Part shown: in pieces, positions 36,959 through 50,792 of the stretch
Layout: every line of letters begins with the position of its first letter
How positions within the stretch are numbered: position 1 is the stretch's first letter
From: Pseudomonas sp. TH31
GTDB lineage: Bacteria > Pseudomonadota > Gammaproteobacteria > Pseudomonadales > Pseudomonadaceae
Assembly (NCBI RefSeq): GCF_016650815.1
Contig: NZ_JAEKEZ010000014.1
Coordinates: 388,288-452,287 of the forward strand
Direction: 5' to 3'
DNA length: 64,000 nt
Notes under the pieces: model-generated
The model's input: the letters and a program-made list of their open reading frames with translations, nothing else
Database searches by the model: none
What the model was told of the DNA's origin: nothing
Translations under genes and position numbers: made by a program

Positions 36959-39900
36959 ATGAGCAGTGTTGTTGCCATCGTCAAAAGCATTGTTGGTCAG
37001 GTTTTCGCGGTGTCCCCAGAGGGCGTCCGCCGCGTGCTCGTTGAAGGCGACCGTCTGTTTGTCGGCGATCAGTTAGACACCGGTGCCGCTGGTGCCGTCA
37101 CGCTCGAATTGGCCGATGGCCGGACCCTGGACCTGGGCCGCGACACTCAGTGGAGTGGCAGCGCACCGGATTCCACCACCGACCTCGCACAGGCCACTGC
37201 ACAAGCCGCGCCATCGGTTGAAGAACTGCAACAAGCCATCGTTGCCGGCGCCGACCCGACCACCGATCTTGAAGCCACTGCAGCCGGCCCGGCAGCAGCA
37301 GGTACGGGCGGAGCAGCCGGTGGCGGTCACAGTTTCGTGGTATTGGATGCAACCGCTGGCCGGGTAGACCCGACCATTGGTTTCCCGACCGCGGGCATCG
37401 GCTCTGCCGCGCTGGCCACACAAAACACCGTCGGTGCCCAGACCACCAACAACGCCACCGTCGTTAACGCCTCGACCCTGAGCCTGAGCGCCACGCCGAC
37501 CATCACCGAAGCCGGTGGCGTACTGGTTTACACCGCAACCCTGACCCAGGCACCGACCAGCGACCTGACCATCTCCCTGTCCAACGGCTCGGTGATCGTG
37601 ATTCAGGCCGGCCAGACCACCGGCACCGTCAACGTGACACTGGCACCGCACGACACCGTCTATAACGACGCGACTCAGATCAACGTTACCGTCACTGGCA
37701 CCACCGGTGGTGCCGGCATCCTCGTCATCCCGCCGACTGTGCCGGCCGTGACGCAGGTCACCGACACTATCGACACCACGACCGTCACCTTGACGGCGGG
37801 TGGCAGCGTCACTGAAGGCGGGCAAATCACCTACACCGCAACACTGACCAGTCCGGCTCAGACCCCGGTTACCGTGACGCTGTCCAACGGTTCGACCATC
37901 ACCATCGACGCCGGTAAAACCACTGGCACCGTGAACGTTCCGACGCCAGCCAATGACGTCTATAACAATGGCAGCACCGTCAGCACCACGATCACCGGCA
38001 CTACGGGCGGCAATTTCGAGAACCTGGCGCCGAACCCGGCCCCGGCGGTCACGACCATTACCGACTCTGTCGACAACACCGGGCTCACCCTGACAGCGAC
38101 GGGTAGCGTTACCGAAGGCGGCCAGATCACCTACACCGCCACCCTGACCAATCCGGCCCAGACGCCAGTGACCGTGACGCTGTCCAACGGTTCGACCATC
38201 ACTATTGAAGCCGGTAAAACCACCGGCTCGGTGCACGTCGATACCCCGGCCAATGACGTCTATCAGAATGGCAGCACTGTCAGCACCACGATCACTGGCG
38301 CAACGGGCGGCAACTTCGAACAGCTGACCCCGAGCCCGGCTCCGGCCGTAACGACCATCACTGATTCGGTGGACACCACTACCGTTACGCTGACAGCAGG
38401 CTCGACGGTCACCGAAGGCGGCCAGATCACTTATACCGCCACCTTGACCAACGCGGCGCAAACGCCAGTGACCGTGACGCTATCCAACGGTTCGACCATC
38501 ACTATTGAAGCCGGTAAAACCACCGGCTCGGTGCACGTCGATACCCCGGCCAATGACGTCTATCAGAACGGCAGTACCGTCAGCACCACGATTACCGGCG
38601 CTACTGGCGGCAACTTCGAACAGTTGACCCCGAACCCGGCTCCGGCCGTGACGACCATCACCGACTCGTTCGACAACACTGGCCTGAGCCTCACCGCGAC
38701 CGGCACTGTCGTTGAAGGCGGCCAGATTATTTACACCGCAACCCTGACCAACCCGGCCGGCACGCCGATGACCGTGACCTTGAGCAATGGCTCGGTCATT
38801 ACCATCGAAGCGGGCAAAACTACCGGCAGCGTCACCGTCGATACCCCGCCGAACGACGTCTACAACAATGGCAGCACCGTCAGCACCACGATCACCGGTA
38901 CTACCGGCGGTAATTTCGAGCAACTGACCCCGAGCACTGAGCCGGCGCTGACGACCATCACCGACTCGAAAGACACCACAGGCCTGAGCCTGAGCGCGAC
39001 GGATACCGTGGCTGAAGGCGGTTCGATTGTTTACACCGCGACGCTGACCAACGCGGCTGGCACCCCGGTAACCGTGACCTTGTCGAACGGATCGGTGATC
39101 ACCATCGATGCGGGCAAAACCACGGGCACCGTCACCGTCCCAGCGCCAGCTGATGACGTCTATAAAGATGCCGGCAAAGTTGAAGTCACCGTTAAAGATG
39201 CCACGGGCGGTAACTTTGAGAATCTGGTGACCAATCCGGCTGCGGCCGTGACCAACGTCACCGATACCATCGACACCTCGACCGTTACTCTGAAGGCTGA
39301 TCCATCGGCGGCTGAAGGCGGCACCGTCACTTACACCGCGACAGTCGGCCAGCCAGTGACTGGCAGCCCGGTCACCGTGACTTTGGCCAACGGCCAGACA
39401 ATCACCATCGACATCGGTAAAACCAGCGGCACCGTTAACGCTGTTGCACCGAACGACGCTCTCAATGGTCATGCACCACTGACCAACTCGATCACTGGTG
39501 TGAGCGGCGGTAACTACGAAAACCTGGTTGCTGACAAAACCCCAGTCAGCACCACTGTGACCGACACGGTTGATACCACCACGCTGAGCCTTGGCGCGAC
39601 TGACTCGGTCGCCGAAGGTGGCCAGATCGTTTACACCGCCACTCTGACCAACGCGGCTGGCACACCAGTGACCGTCACGCTGAGCAACGGCTCGGTGATC
39701 ACCATCGACGCTGGCAAAACTACCGGTTCCGTGACCGTCGCGGCCCCGGCCGATGACGTGTACAAAGATGCCGGCAAAGTTGAAGTCACCGTCAAAGATG
39801 CCGCTGGCGGCAATTTTGAGAACCTGGTGACCAATCCGGCTGCGGCCGTGACCAACGTCACCGATACCATCGACACCTCGACCGTCACCCTGAAGGCTGA

Positions 39901-42900
39901 TCCATCCGCGGCTGAAGGCGGCACCGTCACCTACACCGCGTCGGTTGGCCAGCCTGTGACAGGCAGCCCGGTCACCGTGACTTTGGCCAACGGCCAAAAC
40001 ATCACCATCGATATTGGTAAAACCACCGGTACCGTGACCACCCTCGCGCCAAACGACGCGTTGAATGGTCATGCGCCACTGACCAACTCGATTACTGGTG
40101 TAAGCGGCGGTAACTACGAAAATCTGGTCGCTGACAAAACCCCAGTCAGCACCACTGTGACCGACACGGTTGATACCACCACGCTAAACCTTGGCGCGAC
40201 TGACTCGGTCGCCGAAGGTGGCCAGATCGTTTACACCGCGACGCTGACCAATGCGGCTGGCACGCCAGTGACTGTCACCTTGAGCAATGGCTCGGTGATC
40301 ACTATCGACGCCGGCAAAACTACCGGTTCCGTGACCGTCGCCGCTCCAGCCGATGACGTCTATAAAGACGCCGGCAAAGTTGAAGTCACTGTCAAAGATG
40401 CCGCTGGCGGCAACTTTGAGAACCTGGTGACCAATCCGGCTGCGGCCGTGACCAACGTCACCGATACCATCGACACCTCGACCGTCACCCTGAAGGCTGA
40501 TCCATCCGCGGCGGAAGGTGGCACCGTCACCTACACCGCGACCGTCGGGCAGCCAGTGACAGGTTCGCCAGTGACCGTGACTTTGGCCAACGGCCAGACC
40601 ATCACCATCGACATCGGTAAAACCAGCGGCACCGTTAACGCTGTTGCACCGAACGACGCTCTTAATGGTCATACGCCGTTGACCAACTCGATCACCGGTG
40701 TGAGCGGCGGCAACTACGAAAACCTGGTCGCCGACAAAACTCCAGTCAGCACCATTGTGACCGACACGGTTGATACCACCACGCTGAGCCTTGGCGCGAC
40801 TGACTCGGTCGCTGAAGGTGGCCAGATCGTTTACACCGCGACGCTGACCAACGCGGCCGGCACACCAGTGACTGTCACCTTGAGTAACGGCTCGGTGATC
40901 ACCATTGATGCCGGCAAAACCACGGGCACCGTCACCGTCGCCGCTCCGGCCGATGACGTTTACAAAGATGCCGGCAAAGTTGAAGTCACCGTTAAAGATG
41001 CCACGGGCGGTAACTTTGAGAATCTGGTGACCAATCCGGCTGCGGCCGTGACCAACGTCACCGATACCATCGACACCTCGACCGTCACCCTGAAGGCTGA
41101 TCCATCCGCCGCTGAAGGTGGCACTGTCACCTATACCGCGACGGTTGGGCAGCCTGTGACAGGTTCGCCAGTGACCGTGACTTTGGCCAATGGCCAAAAC
41201 ATCACCATCGACATCGGCAAAACCACTGGCACCGTCACCGCAATTGCACCGAACGACGCGTTGAATGGTCATGCACCACTGACCAACTCGATCACTGGTG
41301 TGAGCGGCGGCAACTACGAAAATCTGGTCGCCGATAAAACCCCGGTTTCGACTAACGTCACTGACACCGTAGACACCACGACCCTCAGCCTGAGCGCGAC
41401 TGATACCGTGGCTGAGGGCGGTTCGATCATTTACACCGCCACCCTGACCAACGCGGCTGGCACCCCGGTAACCGTGACCTTGTCGAACGGCTCGGTGATC
41501 ACCATCGATGCGGGCAAAACCACGGGCACCGTCACCGTCCCAGCGCCAGCTGATGACGTCTATAAAGACGCCGGCAAAGTTGAAGTCACTGTCAAAGATG
41601 CCGCTGGCGGCAACTTTGAGAACCTGGTGACCAGTCCGGCTGCGGCCGTGACCAACGTCACCGATACCATCGACACCTCGACCGTCACCCTGAAGGCTGA
41701 TCCGTCCGCGGCTGAAGGTGGCACTGTCACCTACACCGCGACAGTCGGCCAGCCAGTGACTGGCAGCCCGGTCACCGTGACTTTGGCCAACGGCCAGACA
41801 ATCACCATCGACATCGGCAAAACCACTGGCACCGTCACCGCAATTGCACCGAACGACGCGTTGAATGGTCATGCACCACTGACCAACTCGATCACTGGTG
41901 TGAGCGGCGGCAACTACGAAAATCTGGTCGCCGATAAAACCCCGGTTTCGACTAACGTCACTGACACCATCGACACCACCAACCTGTCGTTGACCGCAAC
42001 CAACTCGGTGGCCGAAGGTGGCCAGATCGTTTACACCGCCACTCTGACCAACGCGGCCGGCACGCCAGTGACTGTCACCTTGAGCAATGGCTCGGTGATC
42101 ACCATTGATGCCGGCAAAACCACGGGCACAGTGACGGTCGATGCACCAAAAGACGACGTCTACCTCGACGCCGGCAAGGTCAGCGCCACAATTACCACCG
42201 CGACCGGCGGCAATTTCGAAAGCCTCGTACCGAGCACGGCTGCGGCCGTGACCAACGTCACCGATACCATCGACACCTCGACCGTCACCCTGAAGGCTGA
42301 TCCGTCCGCGGCTGAAGGTGGCACTGTCACCTACACCGCGACAGTCGGCCAGCCAGTGACTGGCAGCCCGGTCACCGTGACTTTGGCCAACGGCCAGACC
42401 ATTACGATCGACATCGGCAAAACCAGCGGCACCGTCACTGCCGTTGCACCGAACGACGCTCTCAATGGTCATGCACCACTGACCAACTCGATCACCGGTG
42501 TGAGCGGCGGCAACTACGAAAACCTGGTCGCCGACAAAACTCCAGTCAGCACCATTGTGACCGACACGGTTGATACCACCACGCTGAGCCTTGGCGCGAC
42601 TGACTCGGTCGCCGAAGGTGGCCAGATCGTTTACACCGCCACTCTGACCAACGCGGCCGGCACGCCAGTGACTGTCACCTTGAGCAATGGCTCGGTGATC
42701 ACCATTGATGCCGGCAAAACCACGGGCACAGTGACGGTCGATGCACCAAAAGACGACGTCTACCTCGACGCCGGCAAGGTCAGCGCCACAATTACCACCG
42801 CGACCGGCGGCAATTTCGAAAGCCTCGTACCGAGCACGGCTGCGGCCGTGACCAACGTTACCGATACCATCGATACCTCGACCGTCACCTTGAAGGCTGA

Positions 42901-45900
42901 TCCATCCGCGGCTGAAGGTGGCACCGTCACTTACACCGCGACGGTTGGCCAGCCAGTAACGGGCTCGCCAGTCACCGTATCGTTGGCCAACGGCCAGACC
43001 ATTACGATCGACATCGGCAAAACCAGCGGCACCGTCACTGCCGTTGCACCGAACGACGCTCTTAATGGTCATGCGCCACTGACCAACTCGATCACTGGTG
43101 TGAGCGGCGGCAACTACGAAAATCTGGTCGCCGATAAAACCCCGGTTTCGACTAACGTCACTGACACCATCGACACGACCAACCTGTCGCTGACCGCAAC
43201 CAACTCGGTGGCCGAAGGTGGCCAGATCGTTTACACCGCGACCCTGACTAACGCGGCCGGCACGCCAGTGACTGTCACCTTGAGCAATGGCTCGGTGATC
43301 ACCATTGATGCCGGCAAAACCACGGGCACCGTGACGGTCGATGCACCAAAAGACGACGTCTACCTCGACGCCGGCAAGGTCAGCGCCACAATTACCACCG
43401 CGACCGGCGGCAATTTCGAAAGCCTCGTACCGAGCACGGCTGCGGCCGTGACCAACGTTACCGATACCATCGATACCTCGACCGTCACCCTGAAGGCTGA
43501 TCCATCCGCGGCTGAAGGTGGCACCGTCACTTACACCGCGACGGTTGGGCAGCCTGTGACAGGTTCGCCAGTGACCGTGACCTTGGCCAACGGCCAGACC
43601 ATCACCATCGACATCGGTAAAACCAGCGGCACCGTTAACGCTGTTGCACCGAACGACGCGTTGAACGGGCATGCGCCACTGACCAACTCGATTACTGGTG
43701 TCAGCGGCGGCAACTACGAAAACCTGGTCGCTGACAAAACCCCGGTTTCGACTAACGTCACTGACACCGTAGACACTACAACCCTCAGCCTGAGCGCGAC
43801 GGATACCGTGGCTGAAGGCGGTTCGATTGTTTACACCGCGACGCTGACCAACGCGGCTGGCACACCAGTGACCGTCACACTGAGCAATGGCTCGGTGATC
43901 ACTATCGACGCCGGCAAAACTACCGGTTCCGTGACCGTCGCCGCTCCAGCCGATGACGTCTATAAAGACGCCGGCAAAGTTGAAGTCACTGTCAAAGATG
44001 CCGCTGGCGGCAACTTTGAGAACCTGGTGACCAATCCGGCTGCGGCCGTGACCAACGTCACCGATACCATCGACACCTCGACCGTTACTCTGAAGGCTGA
44101 TCCGTCCGCGGCTGAAGGTGGCACTGTCACCTACACCGCGACAGTCGGCCAGCCAGTGACTGGCAGCCCGGTCACCGTGACTTTGGCCAACGGCCAGACA
44201 ATCACCATCGACATCGGTAAAACCAGCGGCACCGTTAACGCTGTTGCACCGAACGACGCTCTCAATGGTCATGCACCACTGACCAACTCGATCACTGGTG
44301 TGAGCGGCGGCAATTACGAAAACCTGGTCGCCGACAAAACCCCGGTTTCGACTAACGTCACTGACACCATCGACACGACCAACCTGTCGTTGACCGCAAC
44401 CAACTCGGTGGCCGAAGGTGGCCAGATCGTTTACACCGCGACCCTGACTAACGCGGCCGGCACGCCAGTGACTGTCACCTTGAGCAATGGCTCGGTGATC
44501 ACCATTGACGCTGGCAAAACCACGGGAACCGTGACGGTCGATGCACCAAAAGACGACGTCTACCTCGACGCCGGCAAGGTCAGCGCCACAATTACCACCG
44601 CGACCGGCGGCAATTTCGAAAGCCTCGTACCGAGCACGGCTGCGGCCGTGACCAACGTCACCGACACCATCGACACCTCGACCGTCACCCTGAAGGCTGA
44701 TCCATCGGCAGTTGAAGGTGGCACCGTCACTTACACCGCCACAGTCGGCCAACCAGTGACTGGCAGCGCGGTCATCGTGACCTTGGCCAACAGCCAGACC
44801 ATTACGATCGACATCGGCAAAACCAGCGGCACCGTCACTGCCGTTGCACCGAACGACGCTCTTAATGGTCATGCGCCACTGACCAACTCGATCACTGGTG
44901 TGAGCGGCGGCAATTACGAAAACCTGGTCGCCGACAAAACCCCGGTTTCGACTAACGTCACTGACACCATCGACACCACCAACCTGTCGTTGACCGCAAC
45001 CAACTCGGTGGCCGAAGGTGGTCAGATCGTTTACACCGCGACACTGACCAACGCGGCCGGCACACCCGTGACCGTCACGCTGAGCAACGGCTCTGTTATC
45101 ACCATTGACGCTGGCAAAACCACGGGAACCGTGACGGTCGATGCACCAAAAGACGACGTCTACCTCGACGCCGGCAAGGTCAGCGCCACAATTACCACCG
45201 CGACCGGCGGCAATTTCGAAAGCCTCGTACCGAGCACGGCTGCGGCCGTGACCAACGTCACCGACACCATCGACACCTCGACCGTCACCCTGAAGGCTGA
45301 TCCATCGGCAGTTGAAGGTGGCACCGTCACTTACACCGCCACAGTCGGCCAACCAGTGACTGGCAGCGCGGTCATCGTGACCTTGGCCAACAGCCAGACC
45401 ATTACGATCGACATCGGCAAAACCAGCGGCACCGTCACTGCCGTTGCACCGAACGACGCTCTTAATGGTCATGCGCCACTGACCAACTCGATCACTGGTG
45501 TGAGCGGCGGCAATTACGAAAACCTGGTCGCCGACAAAACCCCGGTTTCGACTAACGTCACTGACACCATCGACACCACCAACCTGTCGTTGACCGCAAC
45601 CAACTCGGTGGCCGAAGGTGGCCAGATCGTTTACACCGCCACTCTGACCAACGCGGCTGGCACACCCGTGACCGTCACGCTGAGCAACGGCTCGGTGATC
45701 ACCATCGACGCCGGCAAAACCACGGGCACCGTCACCGTCCCGGCGCCAGCCGATGACGTGTACAAAGACGCCGGCACCGTCCAGGCCACCATCAAAGGTG
45801 CCACTGGCGGTAACTTCGAGAACCTGGTGACCAATCCGGCTGCGGCCGTGACCAACGTCACCGACACCATCGACACCTCGACCGTTACCTTGAAGGCTGA

Positions 45901-48900
45901 TCCATCGGCGGCTGAAGGTGGCACCGTCACCTACACCGCAACCGTCGGCCAGCCAGTGACTGGCTCCGCGGTCACCGTGGCGCTGGCCAATGGTCAGAAC
46001 ATCACGATCGACATCGGTAAAACCACTGGCACCGTCACCTCGATTGCACCGAACGACGCGCTCAACGGTCACGCTCCATTGACCAACTCGATCACTGGTG
46101 TGAGCGGTGGCAACTACGAAAACCTGGTCGCCGACAAAACCCCGGTCAGCACCACCGTGACCGACACCATCGACACCACCAACCTGTCGTTGACCGCAAC
46201 CAACACCGTCGCTGAAGGTGGCCAGATCACCTACACCGCCACCCTGACCAACGCCGCTGGCACCCCGGTCACCGTGACTCTGAGCAACGGCTCGGTGATC
46301 ACCATCGACGCCGGCAAAACCACGGGCACCGTGACCATCGCGGCACCGGCCGATGACGTTTACATCGACGCCGGCAAGGTCAGCACCACGATCACCAATG
46401 CCACCGGTGGTAACTTCGAGAACCTGGCCACCAGCAACACGCCTGCCGTGACCAACGTCACCGATACCATCGATAAAACCGAAGTCAGCATCACCGGCAG
46501 CACCTCGGTGACTGAAGGTCAGACCGCCAGCTACACGGTCAGCCTGACGCACCCGGCGCAAACCGACGTGACGCTGAAAATCGTCTACAGCGGCACTGCC
46601 ACCGACGGTTCGGACTTCACCGGCGTATACACCGTGAAGATCCCGGCCGGTGCCAGCACGGCCACTTTCAACGTCGCGACCATTGACGACAAGATCACCG
46701 AAAATACTGAAAACTTCGTGGTCAAGATTGACTCGGCTACGGGCGGCAACTTCGAGAGCCTGGCAGTCAGCGCCACCAACGGCAGCATCAGCACGACGAT
46801 TATCGACAACGATGCGCCGCCGGTCATCGACCTCGATGCCAACAACTCCAGCGGCGCCACCGGTGCCGATTACAAGGTGACGTTCACCGAAGGCACCACT
46901 GGCCAGGGTGTGTCGATTGCCGACACCGACCTGAAAATCACTGACCCGGACAGCACCATGCTGACCAGCGCCACTATTGTGCTGACCAACCGTCAGGACG
47001 GCGATGCGCTGAACCTGGGCAACAGCGTCAATGGCATCACCATCAATGCCAACAGCACCAATGGCACTGTCACGCTGACCCTGTCGGGCAATGCGACGCT
47101 CGCTGACTACATGCAGCAGATCAAGAACATCAGCTTCACCAACAGCAGCCACGACCCAAGCACCGTGCCACGGATTATCACCGTGACCGTGACCGATGGC
47201 GGCAATTACTCGAATGTCGCGACCACCACCGTCAACGTGGTGGCCGTGAACGACGCGCCAACGGCTGCACCGGTTAACGTCACCGGCACCGAAGACACCC
47301 CGCTGATCCTCGGCTGGTCGACCTTCGGCGTCAGCGATGTCGACAGTCCCGCCGCGAGCCTGGGTGTGAAAATCACCGGCCTGCCGGGCGACGGCAAATT
47401 GCAGTACTTGAACGGCTCGACCTGGACCGACGTCACGACCAACCAGACCGTCACCAAGGCCGACATCGACGCTGGCAAGCTGCGCTTCACCCCGGATGCC
47501 AACGAATCCGGCACCAACGGCTACGGCGGCACCGGCCTGGGCAACAATCAGGCGGACTACGCGCAGATCAAGTTCCAGCCGACCGACGGCCAGGCCCTGG
47601 GTAATACCGGTACGGTGACAATTGACATCACGCCTGTGGCCGATGCGCCGTCGTTGAGCATTGCAGACAACAGCGTCAAATCCACCGGGCTGGTCAAGGA
47701 CGTCTGGACCGGTCTGTCGGGCCTCGGTACCGATGGCAGCGGGGCGCCAACCGCCACGCTCAAATCGGTGATCGACGCTGCCGGTACGCCGAATACCATC
47801 GGCAACGTCACTAACGTGCAGTCCGATGGCAGCGTGGCCGCTGGTACGGCGTCGAAAACCTTCGGCCTGATCTACCTCGAAGCCGGCAAAACCTACACCT
47901 TCACCGGTACCGGCGATGACAGCCTGTTGGTAACTATCGGCGGCAAAACCGTCGCGGCCACCACGTGGGGCGCGGGCGGTCAGTTGAACGGTTCGTTCAC
48001 CCCGACCACCAGCGGCTACTACACCCTGGACATCTACCATCACAACCAGAGCGGCCCGGCAGCTATGACGTCAATCTGTCGGTCAATGGCGCCACCGCCA
48101 TCGACCTGAGCAGTGCCGGCGTGCCGCTGTACACCGGCGTGGCGGATCTGGCGGCGGCTGGCGTGACGGTTTCCGACCTGCACGGCACCAATGGCGAAGG
48201 CTATTACGACGGCTACAAACTCAACACCGGTTTCGAAGGCACCAATGTTCACCTGAGCGCGATCAATACTGCACTGACCGACACCGACGGTTCCGAAAGC
48301 CTGAGCGTGAAAATCAGCGGTATCCCGGCAGGCTCGGTCCTCACCGATGGCGCCGGTCACACCTTCACCGCCACCGCCACCGCCGGCGAAGCCAACGTCA
48401 CTGGCTGGAACCTCGGCACGCTGACCGTCACCCCGCCAACCTACTTCAACGGCCAGTTCAACCTGACCGTGACCTCGACCTCCACCGAGGCACTGGGTAG
48501 TTCTGCCATCACCACGGCGCAGATCCCGGTCACCGTTTACCCGGCGACGTACAACGCGATTACCGCCACGGCAGCCAGTGACACCATCACCGGCACCGAC
48601 GGCAACGACATCATGATCGCCGACATCGGCGGCCTGACCGTGGTGCCGGGTACTAACTACAACATCGCCTTCATGGTCGACAGTTCAGGCAGCATGAGCG
48701 CGTCGTCGATCAGTTCGGCCAAGGACTCGCTGACCTCGGTGTTCAACACCCTGAAGCTGAGCATGGGCGGCAACTCGGGCACCGTGAACATCTTCCTGGT
48801 GGACTTCGATACCCAGGTCAACAAGTCGGTGTCGGTCAACCTGAACGATCCAAATGCGCTGGCGACCCTCAAGACAGTCCTGGACTCGATGTCGTCCGGC

Positions 48901-50190
48901 GGCGGCACCAACTACGAGGATGTGTTCAAAACCACAGCCAACTGGTTCCAGAGCGCGGATGCGGTGGCTAACACCGGGGCGAAGAACCTCACGTACTTCA
49001 TCACTGACGGCCAGCCGACCTACTACCAGAGCGGCGAGCAGACCAACCCGACGCTGTACGGCAACGTGAAGCTCGATGACGTGGTGAAAACCAGCAACTA
49101 CAAGCCGGGCGATACGTTCTCCACGACCATCGACAGCACGCACATTCTGAACATCAACAGTGCGGGCGTCGCGACACTGCAAACCACCAACTGGTGGGGT
49201 GGCTCGAGCTCCAGCAACCTGGGCACCGTTCACGCTCAGGGCGACGGCACCTACGAGTTGTCGAGCCTGGCGGGCAGCGGTAACAGCACCGACTCCTCCA
49301 CCACCAGCAACGCGGGTAGCAGCTTTGCATTGCTGGGCAATCTGTCGAGCGTCGAAGCCATCGGCCTCAACAGCGGTGTCAGCCTCAGCGACCTGAAGCC
49401 GTATGACACGGATAAAACGCCGCAAACCAACATCGATCCGAAAGACCTGGCCAACTCGATCATCGGTCACACCGAAGCGACGCTGCCAGGTTCCGACACC
49501 GTCAATGGCGGCGACGGCAACGACATCCTGTTCGGCGACCTGGTGAGCTTCACCGGCATCGCCGGCGAGGGCTACCAGGCCATGCAGGCGTTCGTCGCCC
49601 AGCAAACCGGCGTGGACGTCAGCAAAGTCACCACCAGCAACGTGCACCAGTTCATCACCGAGCACTACACCGCGTTCGACGTGTCCGGCGCCCATGACGG
49701 CAACGACACGCTGCTCGGCGGCGCAGGTAATGACATTCTCTTCGGCCAGGGCGGCAACGACGTCCTCGATGGCGGCAAGGGCAATGACATCCTGCTCGGC
49801 GGCACCGGTAATGACACGCTGATCGGCGGTTCGGGCAACGACATCCTGATTGGCGGCGCGGGTGCCGACACCTTCGTCTGGAAGGCCGGCGATACCGGCA
49901 ACGACGTGATCAAGGACTTCAATGCGAGCGAAGGCGACCGCATCGACCTGCGTGATTTACTGCAGGGCGAGACCGGTAGCACCATCGACAACTTCCTGAA
50001 GATCACCACCGTCGATGGTGTGTCGTCGCTGCAAGTCAGCTCGGCGGGCAAGCTCAACTCCACAGACACTGTGGCGGCGGCACCGGACGTGACGATCAAA
50101 CTGGAAGGCAACAACTGGTCCACCGCCAACATCCACTCGTTGATTGCCGGCAGTGACCCAACCATCAAAGTCGACCACAACAACACCTGA
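36959..50190 (+). CDS. lapA: Giant adhesin LapA, type 1 secreted (single-base frameshift)
   Basis: About 4,410 aa after restoring one G near 48058 (CCGGC for CCGGGC). ATG 36959 (MSSVVAIVKSIVGQ) has a GGAG site. Residues 1-110 form the retention module; T107-A-A-G110 is the LapG site, cut between the two alanines. Then 30 repeats of 100 aa (37480-46490), a Calx-beta-like unit, a cadherin-like region, a PA14-like fold (FTGTGDDSLLVTIGG, about 47700-48120), a von Willebrand A domain (IAFMVDSSGSMSAS with the MIDAS residues, about 48650-49200), RTX calcium repeats (GGAGNDILFGQGGNDVLDGG, 49700-49870) and a C-terminal secretion signal. Main cell-surface adhesin for biofilm attachment, exported by LapEBC and released by LapG. 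Confidence 0.95.
37480..46490. repeat. 30 tandem 300-bp repeats of LapA, in a 600-bp A-B pattern
   Basis: The period is exactly 300 bp from about 37787. From 39287 to 46187 a B type (STVTLKADPSAAEGGTVTYTA, ending GVSGGNYENLVADKTPV) alternates with an A type (LSLxATxSVAEGGQIVYTATL, ending GGNFENLV), giving 12 B units every 600 bp. About 520 bp at 44500-45021 is identical to 45100-45621, which marks the newest duplication. A units fall into two C-terminal variants (DDVYKDAGKV and DDVYLDAGKV) that are mixed along the array. Confidence 0.92.
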
Positions 50191-50201
50191 TCCAACGTAA
50201 A

Positions 50202-50226
50202 ACGGCCGCCCTTCCGGGGCGGCCGT
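50202..50226 (+). terminator. Probable Rho-independent terminator of lapA
   Basis: ACGGCCGCC and GGCGGCCGT form a perfect 9-bp stem 11 bp after the lapA stop, loop CTTCCGG, followed by CACGTTT. The T-tract is weak but the GC stem is strong. Confidence 0.6.
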
Positions 50227-50337
50227 CACGTTTGCGTCCATCTCACCGGTGACGATTGCGTCGCCGCACCGCATACTCGCATGCCGTTGGCTATGCTGCT
50301 GACAGCATGACGCCGGTCCATTTTTGAGGGATGCTCA

Positions 50338-50676
50338 ATGTTTTACGTGCAACGCGATGCGCAAGGTCAATTGGTGCGCGTGGAAGCCGCGGCCTACGCC
50401 GAGGCCACGGAAACACTGCCGGCTGATCATCACGAGATTCAGGCCTGGTACGCCAACGAAGTGATGGAAACCAGCCTCAAACAGCTCAAGCAGAGCGACC
50501 TGGAAATGATCCGGGTACTCGACGACTTGATCCAGGTGCTGACCAGCAAAGGCGTGATCCGCGTCACCGACCTGCCGGCCGCCGCACAAGCCAAACTGAT
50601 GGACCGGACCCAGGCCCGGGAAGCGCTGGGCGGGTTGAGCCATTTGATCGATGATGATGAGACGGGGTTGATCTAA
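50338..50676 (+). CDS. Conserved small protein (Pseudomonas; no firm function)
   Basis: 112 aa, start ATG 50338 after GAGGGATG. MFYVQRDAQGQLVRVEAAAYAEAT followed by HHEIQAWYANEVMETSLKQL and DLEMIRVLDDLIQVLTSKGVI are predicted helical. Homologous small proteins are, as I recall, often labelled tryptophan synthase beta-like in Pseudomonas genomes, but this one is far too short for TrpB and shows no PLP lysine motif, so I do not accept that name. It is a separate unit between lapA and the DUF6124 gene, ended by a palindromic repeat. No signal peptide or membrane segment. Confidence 0.75.
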   Translation: MFYVQRDAQGQLVRVEAAAYAEATETLPADHHEIQAWYANEVMETSLKQLKQSDLEMIRVLDDLIQVLTSKGVIRVTDLPAAAQAKLMDRTQAREALGGLSHLIDDDETGLI

Positions 50677-50691
50677 ACCTCCAGTAAAAGC

Positions 50692-50766
50692 AAAAGATCG
50701 CAGCCTTCGGCAGCTCCTACAGGGGAATGTGTACCTGTAGGAGCTGCCGAAGGCTGCGATCTTTTT
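50692..50766. repeat. Palindromic intergenic repeat, AAAGATCGCAGCC family (copy 5)
   Basis: Arms AAAAGATCGCAGCCTTCGGC and GCCGAAGGCTGCGATCTTTT around AGGGGAATGTGTACCT. It lies between two convergent genes, 15 bp after the stop of the small conserved gene. Confidence 0.85.
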
Positions 50767-50792
50767 CGCCGCCCAACAATGCTAAGTGAGCG

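Noticed and set aside
37073..40072. Two long minus-strand frames (462 and 530 codons) opposite the start of lapA
   Set aside because: Same antisense effect of the 300-bp repeats; no family similarity.
37480..46490. Regular 300-bp repeats considered as a CRISPR-like array
   Set aside because: Units are coding, in frame and without unique spacers; no cas genes.
40184..48043. A 2,619-codon open frame on the minus strand opposite lapA
   Set aside because: It mirrors the lapA repeats: the period (300 bp) is a multiple of three and the codon bias leaves few stops. No ribosome site, no known domain; LapA itself is certain.
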